Positions 10,763 through 19,522 of a stretch of DNA of 38,109 bases are shown here, piece by piece. The number at the start of each line of letters is the position of its first letter. Position 1 is the stretch's first letter. Origin of the DNA: Bacteroidales bacterium (lineage in GTDB: Bacteria > Bacteroidota > Bacteroidia > Bacteroidales > UBA10428); assembly GCA_016934055.1 (NCBI GenBank), contig JAFGTR010000001.1, forward strand, positions 1 through 38,109, written 5' to 3'. The notes below the pieces were generated by a model. The model searched no databases and was not told where the DNA came from. It saw only the letters and a program-made list of their open reading frames with translations. The position numbers and the translations under genes were made by a program.

Positions 10763-10901
10763 ATTATAGTATTTTTGAAGTATGATGTTCGTATTGGTGA
10801 ACTTTTTTGTTAATGATATCTCGGATTAATACGTCAAGTGTCAATATGTGCTTGTTTTCTTTATATGCTTATAATCATACAGGTTCAGGTATAAAATACA
10901 A

Positions 10902-13079
10902 TCATTGGGTTTTCAGAACGGAACCAATCTTATGAACCACGCCCCTTCTAACCAGATTATTGGCATTCGCATGATTCAGAAATACTTCCTGCCCTGATGC
11001 ATCGGTGATCTTCAGATTATCCGGACTGTTATCAATGATAAGCGATGATCCTTCAAACAAGGTATTGAAAGTACCCGATACAACACCATCGTCAACAATT
11101 GTTTCCCGGATAAAATGATAATTGACATAACTCTTAAGAGCGTCTATATTGCCCCCGGTTGTGTCGGGAAATGATCCATCCAATTTTGACTGTGCTATGG
11201 CAGCATTGTTTGGAATAAAGGCTGTCCAGTAATACTCTCCTGCGGCCTCAGTTACCGCAATATTAGGATATTTGTTTTTTGTGTCACTTTCTTCAAAATT
11301 CGGATCGAGCAATCCTGTTGCAACCATCAGCTGCGCAAACTCCGACATATCAGGGTCACTTGAAATATATTGGCCCATTCGATATTTCGTTTCAATGGGT
11401 TGATCGATATAGAAAAGAATTCCGTTCTTGCTTTCAGCGTTATCAACAATTTCAGCAGAATTGCCTTTAAAATCATTGAGTCCTGCATTCAGGGAATTAC
11501 CGGAGTAATGAACAAAATTATGAGAAAGCATTTCAATATAGCCTTCACCGCTTAAATCGGAAATACTGCCATAATATATATGGTCCTGGGCATAGGTGAT
11601 CAAATCGACATCAGGCAATAATATCCATTGCTCATCGTCTGTTTTTTGCTGAAATTCCTGGTTACCGTCATCATCAATAACCAGGCGGATGTTGGCAGCC
11701 AGCAGCTGCTCATTGGTCGGGGCAAACAGTGTCACTTCCTTATCTCCTGAAAGCGTTGCGATCAATCCCCCACGGGTAAGCATTGTTAAAAATGTCTCGT
11801 ATTCTTTGTCAAAAAACAATTGCCCCGGAACACACAAAAATACATTAGGCTCCAATATACGTTTCGATTTATAGATTACACCATTGCTGCACATAAAACC
11901 TGGTTCCACATCGGCGGCATCTATAACTGATAAATCGCCATAAACATTATAGAATTTTTCAGTAAACTTCGATTTTAACTCCAGGCGGTTTGTCATCTGG
12001 CTTTGCAAAATATAGCGTATGGTAACTTCCGGGACTTCATCCAGACTTGCATAGGTTTTCAGAACGGTATTGTCGAAGTAAGATTGCAAAAGATCATCTT
12101 CAGGAAGGAAAACTGTAAATATATCGAGCGCCCATGCCGGTAGCTGCGAAGAAGCATGATTCGGGCCTTTTTCAGCTGAAATATTGGAAATATCGGAATA
12201 GCCTTTTGTATAAAGCTTTCTGCCCTGCTTATCCTCCACCGAAGACTGGGTATATGTGGCATATTTCTGCATCAGGTCATAGAATAAACCATACTTATCC
12301 TGATTTGCAGCGAGATATTGGTCAATATTGGGCATGGGCTCAACAACACGGTCGAGATAATACAGGAATCCGCTTCCTGTAGGAACAGCCAGATCCTCAA
12401 TTTCGGTCGTGTTTTCTTTGCCCGGGGGAGGTAATATGACAGCGTTGTGCCAGTTCATTAATCCGCTCCATTCACTCTCTGGATACATCATGGGATAGTC
12501 TATCTCACCATTGCCATTATAATCCTGGAAATAATACTTCGAGAATAAGGGTACATATTTCACATCTGTGTAAATATATATTTCCTGCCCCTGGTATGTG
12601 GGATCGTATTTTGGAATCTCTATATAGGGCACCGAGTAACTTTTGGTTTGCTTTCTGAAGAATAAGGACCTGTATTCCGCGGTCGCGCTTTCCAGACGGT
12701 TCCACATTTTTTCGTAAACCAGATGATTGGCATTTACAGAATTGGCAAGAAAGTGAAGTGTAAAAAGTTCAAAAGCCTCATCTTCTGTCAAATCGTCAAT
12801 GGAGCTTATACCCTTTTTTGCGAAATATTGTTGAAACGCATCATCATCGGGGACAAACAAAGTAGACGTCTGCTTCTCAACAGTCGTTCTGTAATCAGCT
12901 TTTTCCATAAGCTGCAAAAAGATCGTATATTTTCCCGCTTCTTCGAGGGTTTCTATATTTGTCCCGCCAAGCCATTCAGGGTCTTCATACCGATCCATTC
13001 TCTCAGAACATCCAAACACAACAGCTATTACAGCAAATGCCATTACCGCATTTCTGAAATATAATATTGATTTCTTCAT
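10902..13079 (-). CDS. Four-module fasciclin (FAS1) lipoprotein heading the SusCD block
   Basis: 725 residues. Lipobox VFGC (Cys24) followed by SERMDRYEDPE, an acidic surface-export type sequence. I count four FAS1-type modules: about 44-260 (IFLQLMEKADYRTTVEKQ, STLFVPDDDAFQQYF; contains a long insert), about 255-415 (FTVFLPEDDLLQSYF, NGVIYKSKRILEPN), about 416-572 (FLTMLTRGGLIATLSG, VTLFAPTNEQLLAA, NGILFYIDQPIE) and about 573-725 (YYWTAFIPNNAAIAQS, YVNYHFIRETI, RRGVVHKIGSVLKT). FAS1 domains mediate adhesion and bind proteins or glycans in many phyla. This is the first gene of the six-gene minus-strand block. Its role in glycan capture, in place of canonical SusE/F proteins, is inferred from position. 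Confidence 0.87.
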   Translation of the reverse strand: MKKSILYFRNAVMAFAVIAVVFGCSERMDRYEDPEWLGGTNIETLEEAGKYTIFLQLMEKADYRTTVEKQTSTLFVPDDDAFQQYFAKKGISSIDDLTEDEAFELFTLHFLANSVNANHLVYEKMWNRLESATAEYRSLFFRKQTKSYSVPYIEIPKYDPTYQGQEIYIYTDVKYVPLFSKYYFQDYNGNGEIDYPMMYPESEWSGLMNWHNAVILPPPGKENTTEIEDLAVPTGSGFLYYLDRVVEPMPNIDQYLAANQDKYGLFYDLMQKYATYTQSSVEDKQGRKLYTKGYSDISNISAEKGPNHASSQLPAWALDIFTVFLPEDDLLQSYFDNTVLKTYASLDEVPEVTIRYILQSQMTNRLELKSKFTEKFYNVYGDLSVIDAADVEPGFMCSNGVIYKSKRILEPNVFLCVPGQLFFDKEYETFLTMLTRGGLIATLSGDKEVTLFAPTNEQLLAANIRLVIDDDGNQEFQQKTDDEQWILLPDVDLITYAQDHIYYGSISDLSGEGYIEMLSHNFVHYSGNSLNAGLNDFKGNSAEIVDNAESKNGILFYIDQPIETKYRMGQYISSDPDMSEFAQLMVATGLLDPNFEESDTKNKYPNIAVTEAAGEYYWTAFIPNNAAIAQSKLDGSFPDTTGGNIDALKSYVNYHFIRETIVDDGVVSGTFNTLFEGSSLIIDNSPDNLKITDASGQEVFLNHANANNLVRRGVVHKIGSVLKTQ

Positions 13080-13582
13080 GGTAAATAATTTCAGTTTGTG
13101 AAAATGAAACTGTATTTAATAAAAAGGTAAGTATTGTGATAATACTGCAAATTATCAGTTTTGAAATTAATAATAATTTATGTAAACACAATATTTGATT
13201 GAAAATATTTCATGAAAGTGTTATTACTGTTTTAAGATTCACTATTTCTGCCAATTAATAACTTCATGATGATTAAGATTTTTTTTATATTGACCAAAAT
13301 TTACCAGCAAATGACACAAAATTGATAGTTCTTATCTCTTAAACAAGAGACTTTCTGCCTGCTGTTTGTGAATACCATTATGAATTTTCCGGAATCACAT
13401 CGGTGAACAAAAGGGAGGGACAGTTATTTCCATTACATTGTGAAAAGCTTTGTTTAATAAAAGATGTGTACCAATAAAAATTGATTGATTGTTATTATAA
13501 ACTTAACCGTTGAAAATCCGTATAAGCAATTAAATGCGCAAAAAGCGTCGTATGACTCAGTGAGTATTATAAACAGAAGTTT
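13080..13582. other. AT-rich divergent intergenic region upstream of the SusCD block
   Basis: About 500 nt without a credible gene. It lies between the divergent starts of the fasciclin/SusCD block (minus) and the small lipoprotein (plus), so promoters for both are expected here. I searched both strands by eye for the Bacteroidota -7 core TAnnTTTG and found no exact match, so the promoters may be degenerate or depend on an ECF sigma or an activator. No regulator gene adjoins. Confidence 0.5.
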
Positions 13583-14185
13583 ATGAGGATAAATGAAATG
13601 AAAAACAGGTTACAATTGTTTATCGGGGCTGTTATAATTATGACAGTATTTTTGGCATCCTGCGAGAAAGATGAAGAAAAAACTGACAGATATTCATTCT
13701 GGAAAGGTGATATTGAAAACTATTATTACATTCTTGACATGAATAACCAGAAATACCACCTGGTTAAGGGCAAACCGTTCATGATACTCGAGTATGATCC
13801 TGTTACAGGTGTGCCGCTTAAATGCGAATTCGGCCTCAGTGAAGCACAAAATGAATACCTGCCCGGTGTTGAAGGGGCAATTCCTGAACCGTTCCTGGGT
13901 GCAAGCACCCTGCAATATGCCGGAAAACTGAATCTGAGCGGTTCTGTCAGTCTTTTATGCAACTGGGCTGCTGTTTCAACTCATGAAGAATTAAGCGCCG
14001 GTGGTTTTGAGTTTTCGATTGACAAAGGATCTGACCCGTGGGGCCATGAAATACTTCATTTTACTTTTACCTTTGATGACATGGCCGGAGAAATAATTAA
14101 TGAAGAAGTCTCATGGGGCGGCAGAGTATCTGACAGTAAAGCATTTAAGCTAATCCGTAAATTCAACAGCAGTTCGCTACAGTGA
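13583..14185 (+). CDS. Small lipoprotein of unknown function
   Basis: 200 residues with signal peptide and lipobox FLASC (Cys27), then EKDEEKTD, an acidic stretch consistent with outer-surface display. I do not recognise the mature part. It is mostly beta-prone, with repeated aromatic/Gly segments (YYYILDMNNQKYHLV, GKLNLSGSVSL, EVSWGGRVSDSKAFKL), suggesting a single beta-sandwich or small barrel. An internal ATG at 13598 has AGGA at good spacing and still leaves a complete signal peptide (MKNRLQLF...), so it may be the true start. The gene is divergent from the SusCD block and has no plus-strand neighbour before 22974. Confidence 0.65.
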   Translation: MRINEMKNRLQLFIGAVIIMTVFLASCEKDEEKTDRYSFWKGDIENYYYILDMNNQKYHLVKGKPFMILEYDPVTGVPLKCEFGLSEAQNEYLPGVEGAIPEPFLGASTLQYAGKLNLSGSVSLLCNWAAVSTHEELSAGGFEFSIDKGSDPWGHEILHFTFTFDDMAGEIINEEVSWGGRVSDSKAFKLIRKFNSSSLQ

Positions 14186-14255
14186 AACTCCCCTGTTCGG
14201 CTGAGGCTCGCGTTTCGACCAGGGTAAGAAGATCCTTTTCAGAGGGAATATTCGT

Positions 14256-14319
14256 CCCCAGCCGGGGTCGTATATCATGCGTGCAAAATGGGCTATAGAC
14301 ATTAAATCCCTCCGGGATT
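14256..14319. repeat. Paired small palindromes, probable dispersed-repeat remnant
   Basis: CCCC-agcc-GGGG at 14256-14267, then AATCCC-tcc-GGGATT (perfect 6-bp arms) at 14305-14319. The layout resembles palindromic repeats scattered through Bacteroidota genomes (from memory; copy number here is unchecked). Confidence 0.4.
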
Positions 14320-14535
14320 CTTTATATGTTAACCTGGTGCTTTCTTGCAGAGCCTGACACCTCTTCAGGTAATGTTGAATTCATAAATGGTTCAATCGCT
14401 TAATTCCCCTGCAAATGTTATCACTTTGCCTGACGGTTATAGGCGCAACCTCAATCGAATATATATTTCAAGGTTTTCCAGATCCTGCTTTACCATCAGT
14501 CCAAAGTACAACCTCCTACAAACGCAATCACACCC

Positions 14536-14558
14536 AATCCTGTAAATCCCATAAATCC
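14536..14558. repeat. AATCC tandem array, 9-nt period
   Basis: AATCC occurs at 14536, 14545 and 14554, exactly 9 nt apart, followed by AATTCAGACAA. It looks like a fragment of a larger dispersed repeat. No function can be assigned. Confidence 0.4.
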
Positions 14559-14583
14559 CAATTCAGACAACTCCCCGAATATC

Positions 14584-16197
14584 CTAATTCTTTATTATAG
14601 TACCACTCCTGCTCCCCCGCTCTGTCATCATCTCATAAAAATAAATGCCTTTTTCCAAACTTTCGGTATTGATTCTTAGCTGACTGCCCTGTATCTGATT
14701 TCTGCACAACTCTTTTAATACAACCTGCCCGGCTGAATTATACAACACGAATGTAAAATCATCGTGTTTGTTTCCAATATTTAATTCAATATAATTGGTA
14801 AACGGATTGGGCCGGATTATTGTCTCTTTGTTACGCATATTATCAGAAATTCCGGAAAGCACATAAAAATTAACCGAATAGGTCAGGGAAAAACCGTTCA
14901 TAGCCGTTACTTTAACAGTTGTTCTACCCGGAAGTGATTCTGCTGGTGTTACCGACACTGTTGATCCGGGAGCCTGCGTGGTTACTGATAATTCAGGGGC
15001 AACCTCAGTTCCGGCTTCAAGATAAACGGCATAATTTAAAGATTTTGGAGAAAAATCGGTAATATTTGAATCTCCGTAGTCTATACCGGTCAAATACGCA
15101 TTATTATACAAGGTATCATTATAGATAAGATCGTTGTTTTGCCTGATGATCTGATAAATTTCGTTATTTTCCAGGTTAGGATTCCAGTCGGCAGAATAGT
15201 TGCCTGGATTCACGTCCCTGGCAAAAACTGAGGCCATGGTATAATTCTGTGCTTCTGCTTCAGTCAGTTGATGTGACCATGCAACACGTGATTCAGGCTT
15301 TGCTCCCGGACCGGTGTTGTTGTATTCGGCGTAATAACAGGTTGCAGATCTGCTTTCCCAGTCGGTCCAACCAACACTGCTGATATGGGCGCCCAGATGA
15401 CAGTACATAAATACTGTCTGCGCATATGGCCGCCAGGGACGACCCATTGTTACCCCCGAAACCCCGTGATCAGCCCTTACCCGGCAGTTCCGGAACACGT
15501 ATCCGAATTTCCAGTTTTCATCGGTTGAGGCAGCAGTAATCTGGCATGAACTGCGGTTGGTGTTGATCAGGCAGCTGTCAAAAAGGGCTGTTCCCCTGCC
15601 GAAAATAAAGTCAACATTCCCTTCAATGTAAGTGTCTTTTAAATAAAACCTTCCATAACCCCATGTATAATAGGTATCCTGGTTGCCCATAATCCGGCAA
15701 TGGGCAACGATAGTCCTTTCTCCTCCTGTGTTCAGTGCCACAGCCTGACCTACACGTCCGGCCGAATTTTTAACCGTCATATTGATCAAGGTAAAATCTT
15801 CTGAATCAATATACAGGGTGTGTGATGTTGATGTGCCAATCGCGTTCCCGACTGCAGAAGAAATAATACCATTGTATATTTTGCCCGATCCGGAATAGTC
15901 ATCAAAAACCAATATCGTGCTGTCCCTGTTTTCGCCTACCAGCGTTATATTATCTTTGCCATCAGGAACTTCAACCTTTTCGTAATAAACACCGTTCTTT
16001 ACAAATATTACAACAGGCGTATTTCCGTAAGCAACGCTGTTTATGGCATCGGTAATGGTCAGATAATCCCCACTGCCGTCGCCTGCAACAATTTTATCTG
16101 TTTTGCCGGCCAGCAGTTCCTGAAGGCTTTGGGCATAGTTAACGTCTGCACAGCACATTATAATATGAACCACGATAAGACTGTATAATTTTTTCAT
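14584..16197 (-). CDS. Pectin methylesterase (CE8) with T9SS sorting tail
   Basis: 537 residues from ATG at 16197, chosen over the ATG at 16242 because AAAGGAA precedes it and MKKLYSLIV begins a proper signal peptide. It hydrolyses methyl esters of homogalacturonan, releasing methanol and preparing the chain for lyases. The CE8 beta-helix spans about 35-330: GNQDTYYTWG carries Gln173 and acid Asp174, DFIFGRG carries nucleophile Asp196, and GRPWR carries Arg253 and Trp255, in the order of known pectinesterases. Residues about 375-455 are an Ig-like beta domain. The last 75 (IIRPNPFTNYIELNI to KGIYFYEMM) form a type A T9SS tail, so the enzyme is exported and surface-attached or released. It lies downstream of the pectate lyase gene on the same strand. 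Confidence 0.93.
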   Translation of the reverse strand: MKKLYSLIVVHIIMCCADVNYAQSLQELLAGKTDKIVAGDGSGDYLTITDAINSVAYGNTPVVIFVKNGVYYEKVEVPDGKDNITLVGENRDSTILVFDDYSGSGKIYNGIISSAVGNAIGTSTSHTLYIDSEDFTLINMTVKNSAGRVGQAVALNTGGERTIVAHCRIMGNQDTYYTWGYGRFYLKDTYIEGNVDFIFGRGTALFDSCLINTNRSSCQITAASTDENWKFGYVFRNCRVRADHGVSGVTMGRPWRPYAQTVFMYCHLGAHISSVGWTDWESRSATCYYAEYNNTGPGAKPESRVAWSHQLTEAEAQNYTMASVFARDVNPGNYSADWNPNLENNEIYQIIRQNNDLIYNDTLYNNAYLTGIDYGDSNITDFSPKSLNYAVYLEAGTEVAPELSVTTQAPGSTVSVTPAESLPGRTTVKVTAMNGFSLTYSVNFYVLSGISDNMRNKETIIRPNPFTNYIELNIGNKHDDFTFVLYNSAGQVVLKELCRNQIQGSQLRINTESLEKGIYFYEMMTERGSRSGTIIKN

Positions 16198-16373
16198 ATT
16201 TCCTTTTGCTTTAAAGAATGAGTCAACTCCTAAAAGTATCATGAAAGATTTTCAGATATTCGCGAATTTTGAACTTTTTGGTGTGGAATCAGATATAAAA
16301 TGTAAATAATCACTCATTTGGCAATTGATCATGAATTATGATCTGGTGTTATGTTTACTTTATCATGTTCATC

Positions 16374-16408
16374 GTCATGCTGTCCCGATTATATCGGGAC
16401 GGAATGAC
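16374..16408. terminator. 35-nt imperfect palindrome, putative terminator or REP-type repeat
   Basis: GTCAT-gct-GTCCCGAT-tat-ATCGGGAC-gga-ATGAC: two stem segments separated by a symmetric 3x3 internal loop. It lies 29 nt past the stop of the pectate lyase gene (minus strand) and before the PME start. No clear U-tract follows, so it may be a repeat element or an mRNA 3'-end stabiliser rather than a true terminator. The same core motif recurs in related form near 34246. Confidence 0.5.
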
Positions 16409-16436
16409 TAACCGCCAGTATAGACTTAACATAACA

Positions 16437-18590
16437 CTAATATGAATTCACGACCAATCTCTTGATACTGTTATAATGTTCAGAAACAAAATTCATAAAA
16501 TATATCCCGTTGTCAAACCGGTGTTTTAGTAAAACATTACCCTTGTCATGAATATAGACTTCATACTCTGTCTTTCCGGTAATATCAAAGACAATTACTT
16601 TTAATGCACCGGTTAATTCAGGATCTATGGTTATAAAGAACCGGCCGTCGGAAGAAGGATTTGGAAAAACTGACACATAATCATTCAGCAATAATCTGCT
16701 TTCAGAATCTGTTGACGATACCGGATCTGCAACAACCACATTTTTTGAAGTCATAATATGGCTTCCGTCCGTCAGCTCTGCTGTAATGGTAATTTCTCCG
16801 GCCTGTCTGGCTATCAAACGTCCCGGTTCAATAAATTCAGCAATATTATCCGGTTGTTGTATCAATTCCCATTTTATCAATCGGTTTGTAGCATTATCAG
16901 GCTCAAATACGATATCGATATTAACCGTATCCCCTGTATGAATTGTATCATCAATCTGCAATGCCAGTCCTGTTGCGGCTATTATTTCCGGCTCCGGACT
17001 ATCGGTAACGCCCTGCTGAACGGCAACTACCCTGTAACGGATACCCTGAACCTGCATTGAATCGGTATCCGTATATGATGTTGTATTTTTTGGCACACAG
17101 GTCATTATTTCATACGCAGTTCCGTTTACTGACCTTTCGATGCAAAAACTGTCTTCACCCAGGTATGTATCATCCCATCTGATGGTTAAAGATCCGTTCC
17201 GGTCAAACTGATACGATATGTTTTGCACAGGCTTTTGAAATTCAATACTGTTCAGATATACTTCGAGTTCGGTATACCCGTTTTCTGACAATATGTTACG
17301 GTCAACATCACTATTCTTATTAAGACCCCTGGCTTCCTCCCATGCATCGGGCATCCCGTCAAGGTCTGTATCTGCAGGGCCTGGCTTGCTGTTTAAAACA
17401 GGCCATCCGCCGACTTCCGACTGGGAGTCAATAATTTTTCCGGTACGGTTAATAACATCATTGACAATTCGTATGTCACAACTATCCCGGTTAGGGACAA
17501 ATGCACCGGCATGCCATAATACCGCATTAAAGGCATCACCGGCTGTCTGCATGTCAACAGACCACACAGGATAAGGAACATTTTGAAGTATCTCATCAAC
17601 GGTAAGCAATGGACTTGCACTTATGCCTTTGCTGTTGTCAGCTGTTACATCAGGGTAACCGTCGACATAATTGCCGTTGACATACATCCTGCATGTATCG
17701 CCGGGAAGAAAAATCTGAGACCTGTTGGAAGTACTGGGGCCGTACCTGTGATAGTTATTCTGCCAGTTGACGTCTGCAGCTTCACCGCCATAAGCACCAT
17801 ACCCCGACCAGTTATAAATAACATTATTCACAATATCGATGAGGTCACGTTTACCGTTATCCCCGGCATATTTATCCAGGCGCGGTGTACGCGATCCGCC
17901 TGATGCCAGAAGGTTATGATGATACGATCCGCCGCCGAAAACGGTGCCGCCTCCATAGCTGTTGCCGTCCCAACCTGCAATATAGCTGTGGGCGCCTTTT
18001 GAATGTTTTGAGTTGTTCAGGGGTTCATGCAGTATACACCATTGCACAGTACTGTAACCGGTTAATACAGTAAGATCAAGAACAGCGTCAATAGACCAGC
18101 TTAGGGAACAATGGTCAAGGATGATGTTATAACATTTCCTGAAAGAAAGGGCATCCAGCTCATCGCAACCTGTTCCGCAATCCTGTTCATCGCCGATCCT
18201 TAAACGAAGGTACCGGATGATGATGTCCCTGCTGTCTCCTATTTTGAGCGGAAAATTCTTTATACAAATGCCGTCGCCGGGGGCTGTCTGACCGGCAATG
18301 GTGATACATGAATCATCTTGTATCTCAATGGAACTCTGTAATTCAATGTTGCCTGATACAGTGAATATGATGGTGCGCTTTTTCCCCTTATAGGCAGATG
18401 ATGTGAGGGCATCACGCAGGCTTCCCGGCCCGGAATCTTCAAGATTATTTACAATAAGAACCAAACCTCCCCTGCCCCCTTTGGCGTATTGACCAAAACC
18501 TTCCGCACCGGGGAATGCCAGCTGTTGTGACAGAATATTGTGACACACACCGATCAATACAATGATAAATAATAAACGGTATGCAAACAT
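16437..18590 (-). CDS. Pectate lyase, PL1 family, with Ig-like domains and T9SS tail
   Basis: 717 residues. Signal peptide about 1-21. The PL1 beta-helix (about 25-405) opens with AFPGAEGFGQYAKGGRGG and contains GPGSLRDAL, IAGQTAPGDGICIKN, ILDHCSLSWSIDAVLD and HHNLLASGGSRTPRLD, the last with conserved Arg234 and Arg237 near the catalytic site. It cleaves de-esterified homogalacturonan by Ca2+-dependent beta-elimination. TDLDGMPDAWEEARGLN (about 410-427) is a calcium-loop segment commonly found behind this clade. Next come an FN3-like domain (about 450-545), an Ig-like domain (about 545-625) and a T9SS tail (SVFPNPSSDGRFFITI to NGIYFMNFV). The gene starts 44 nt after the histidine kinase ends, so it may be cotranscribed with the sensor genes. 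It pairs functionally with the PME downstream. Confidence 0.92.
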   Translation of the reverse strand: MFAYRLLFIIVLIGVCHNILSQQLAFPGAEGFGQYAKGGRGGLVLIVNNLEDSGPGSLRDALTSSAYKGKKRTIIFTVSGNIELQSSIEIQDDSCITIAGQTAPGDGICIKNFPLKIGDSRDIIIRYLRLRIGDEQDCGTGCDELDALSFRKCYNIILDHCSLSWSIDAVLDLTVLTGYSTVQWCILHEPLNNSKHSKGAHSYIAGWDGNSYGGGTVFGGGSYHHNLLASGGSRTPRLDKYAGDNGKRDLIDIVNNVIYNWSGYGAYGGEAADVNWQNNYHRYGPSTSNRSQIFLPGDTCRMYVNGNYVDGYPDVTADNSKGISASPLLTVDEILQNVPYPVWSVDMQTAGDAFNAVLWHAGAFVPNRDSCDIRIVNDVINRTGKIIDSQSEVGGWPVLNSKPGPADTDLDGMPDAWEEARGLNKNSDVDRNILSENGYTELEVYLNSIEFQKPVQNISYQFDRNGSLTIRWDDTYLGEDSFCIERSVNGTAYEIMTCVPKNTTSYTDTDSMQVQGIRYRVVAVQQGVTDSPEPEIIAATGLALQIDDTIHTGDTVNIDIVFEPDNATNRLIKWELIQQPDNIAEFIEPGRLIARQAGEITITAELTDGSHIMTSKNVVVADPVSSTDSESRLLLNDYVSVFPNPSSDGRFFITIDPELTGALKVIVFDITGKTEYEVYIHDKGNVLLKHRFDNGIYFMNFVSEHYNSIKRLVVNSY

Positions 18591-18634
18591 TATAATTATT
18601 CATATTATTATTACTTAACCAAATTGCCTTTCCC

Positions 18635-19504
18635 TCATTTCTTTGGAAAGGTCATATAAAACGCTGCGCCTTCGTTCACTTTACCTTCGGCCCTTATAGA
18701 CCCTTTATGTTTCGCAATGATTTGTTTGACATTGGCCAGTCCTATGCCAATGCCTTCAAAATGGTCAGCTGAATGAAGCCGCTGAAAAACGCCAAACAGC
18801 TTATCTGAATAGGCCATATCAAAACCGGCCCCATTATCTTTAACATACAGTTCCACAACACTTTTTGAATTCACATCCGAACCAATTTCGATGACAGCTT
18901 CTTCCTTATTTGAAGTATACTTTATGGCATTGGCAATAAGATTCTCATATACCGCTTTAATCAAATGATAATCACCCAAAATCTCCGGAAGCGGGGTTAT
19001 GATCCATTTGATCTTTCTCTTTTCGATATCAGGCTTGAAATCATCAATAACTTCGCGGACAAGTGAATTAAGGTCAATACTTTTAATAGCCGGCTCTCTT
19101 CTTCCAAGGCGTGAAAAGGACAATAAACTGTCAATCATGACTGACATCCTGTTAACAGAAGCTGTAATTTTATTATAATAATCAGTAATTGATTTATCGG
19201 GTTGAGGGATCTTTGAGTACATGAGTTTTACAAATCCATCGATATGCCTTATGGGTGCTCTCAGATCGTGTGAGATGCCGTAAGCAAAGGCTTCAAGATC
19301 TTTCACTGCCTCGTTAAGCCTGTTTGTTCTTTCTTCGACCTTTTGCTCCAGGGTTTTACTGTAGTCCTCAATCTGTTCTTTGGATTGAATCAGTTCAGCC
19401 TGTGTCCTTCGCAACCTAAGTTCGGTTATCACAAGCAATTTTACCTGCTCTTCCAGCTCAAGACAATCGGCCTTTAATTTTTCTATTTCATTTTTCGGTG
19501 TCAT
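18635..19504 (-). CDS. Cytosolic sensor histidine kinase without its own sensor domain
   Basis: 289 residues, no membrane segment. Residues 1-65 form a coiled coil (EIEKLKADCLELEEQVKLL, QKVEERTNRLNEAVKDL). The HisKA/DHp domain has FAYGISHDLRAPIRHI with phospho-acceptor His79. The HATPase domain shows the N box (YENLIANAIKYTS), G1 (DNGAGFD), F box (LFGVFQRLH) and G2 (GIGIGLANV). There is no PAS, GAF or receiver domain, so the signal must come from a partner. The gene begins 18 nt after the FIST protein at 19523-20734, making that protein the obvious input, as in NosP-histidine kinase operons. No response regulator is encoded nearby. The kinase type resembles phytochrome-like HKs. Confidence 0.92.
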   Translation of the reverse strand: MTPKNEIEKLKADCLELEEQVKLLVITELRLRRTQAELIQSKEQIEDYSKTLEQKVEERTNRLNEAVKDLEAFAYGISHDLRAPIRHIDGFVKLMYSKIPQPDKSITDYYNKITASVNRMSVMIDSLLSFSRLGRREPAIKSIDLNSLVREVIDDFKPDIEKRKIKWIITPLPEILGDYHLIKAVYENLIANAIKYTSNKEEAVIEIGSDVNSKSVVELYVKDNGAGFDMAYSDKLFGVFQRLHSADHFEGIGIGLANVKQIIAKHKGSIRAEGKVNEGAAFYMTFPKK

Positions 19505-19522
19505 AAAAGAACCAGGTGCTTT

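Larger units (their letters stand above)
14186..14583. other. Intergenic spacer carrying degenerate repeat sequences
   Basis: No credible gene in about 400 nt between the convergent ends of the small lipoprotein and the pectin methylesterase. It holds two short hairpin motifs (14256-14267 and 14305-14319) and a 9-nt-period AATCC array (14536-14558), listed separately. No T-tract terminator is evident. Confidence 0.5.

Noticed and set aside
13080..13582. Promoter cores for the SusCD block
   Set aside because: No exact TAnnTTTG was found on either strand, so no site is annotated.
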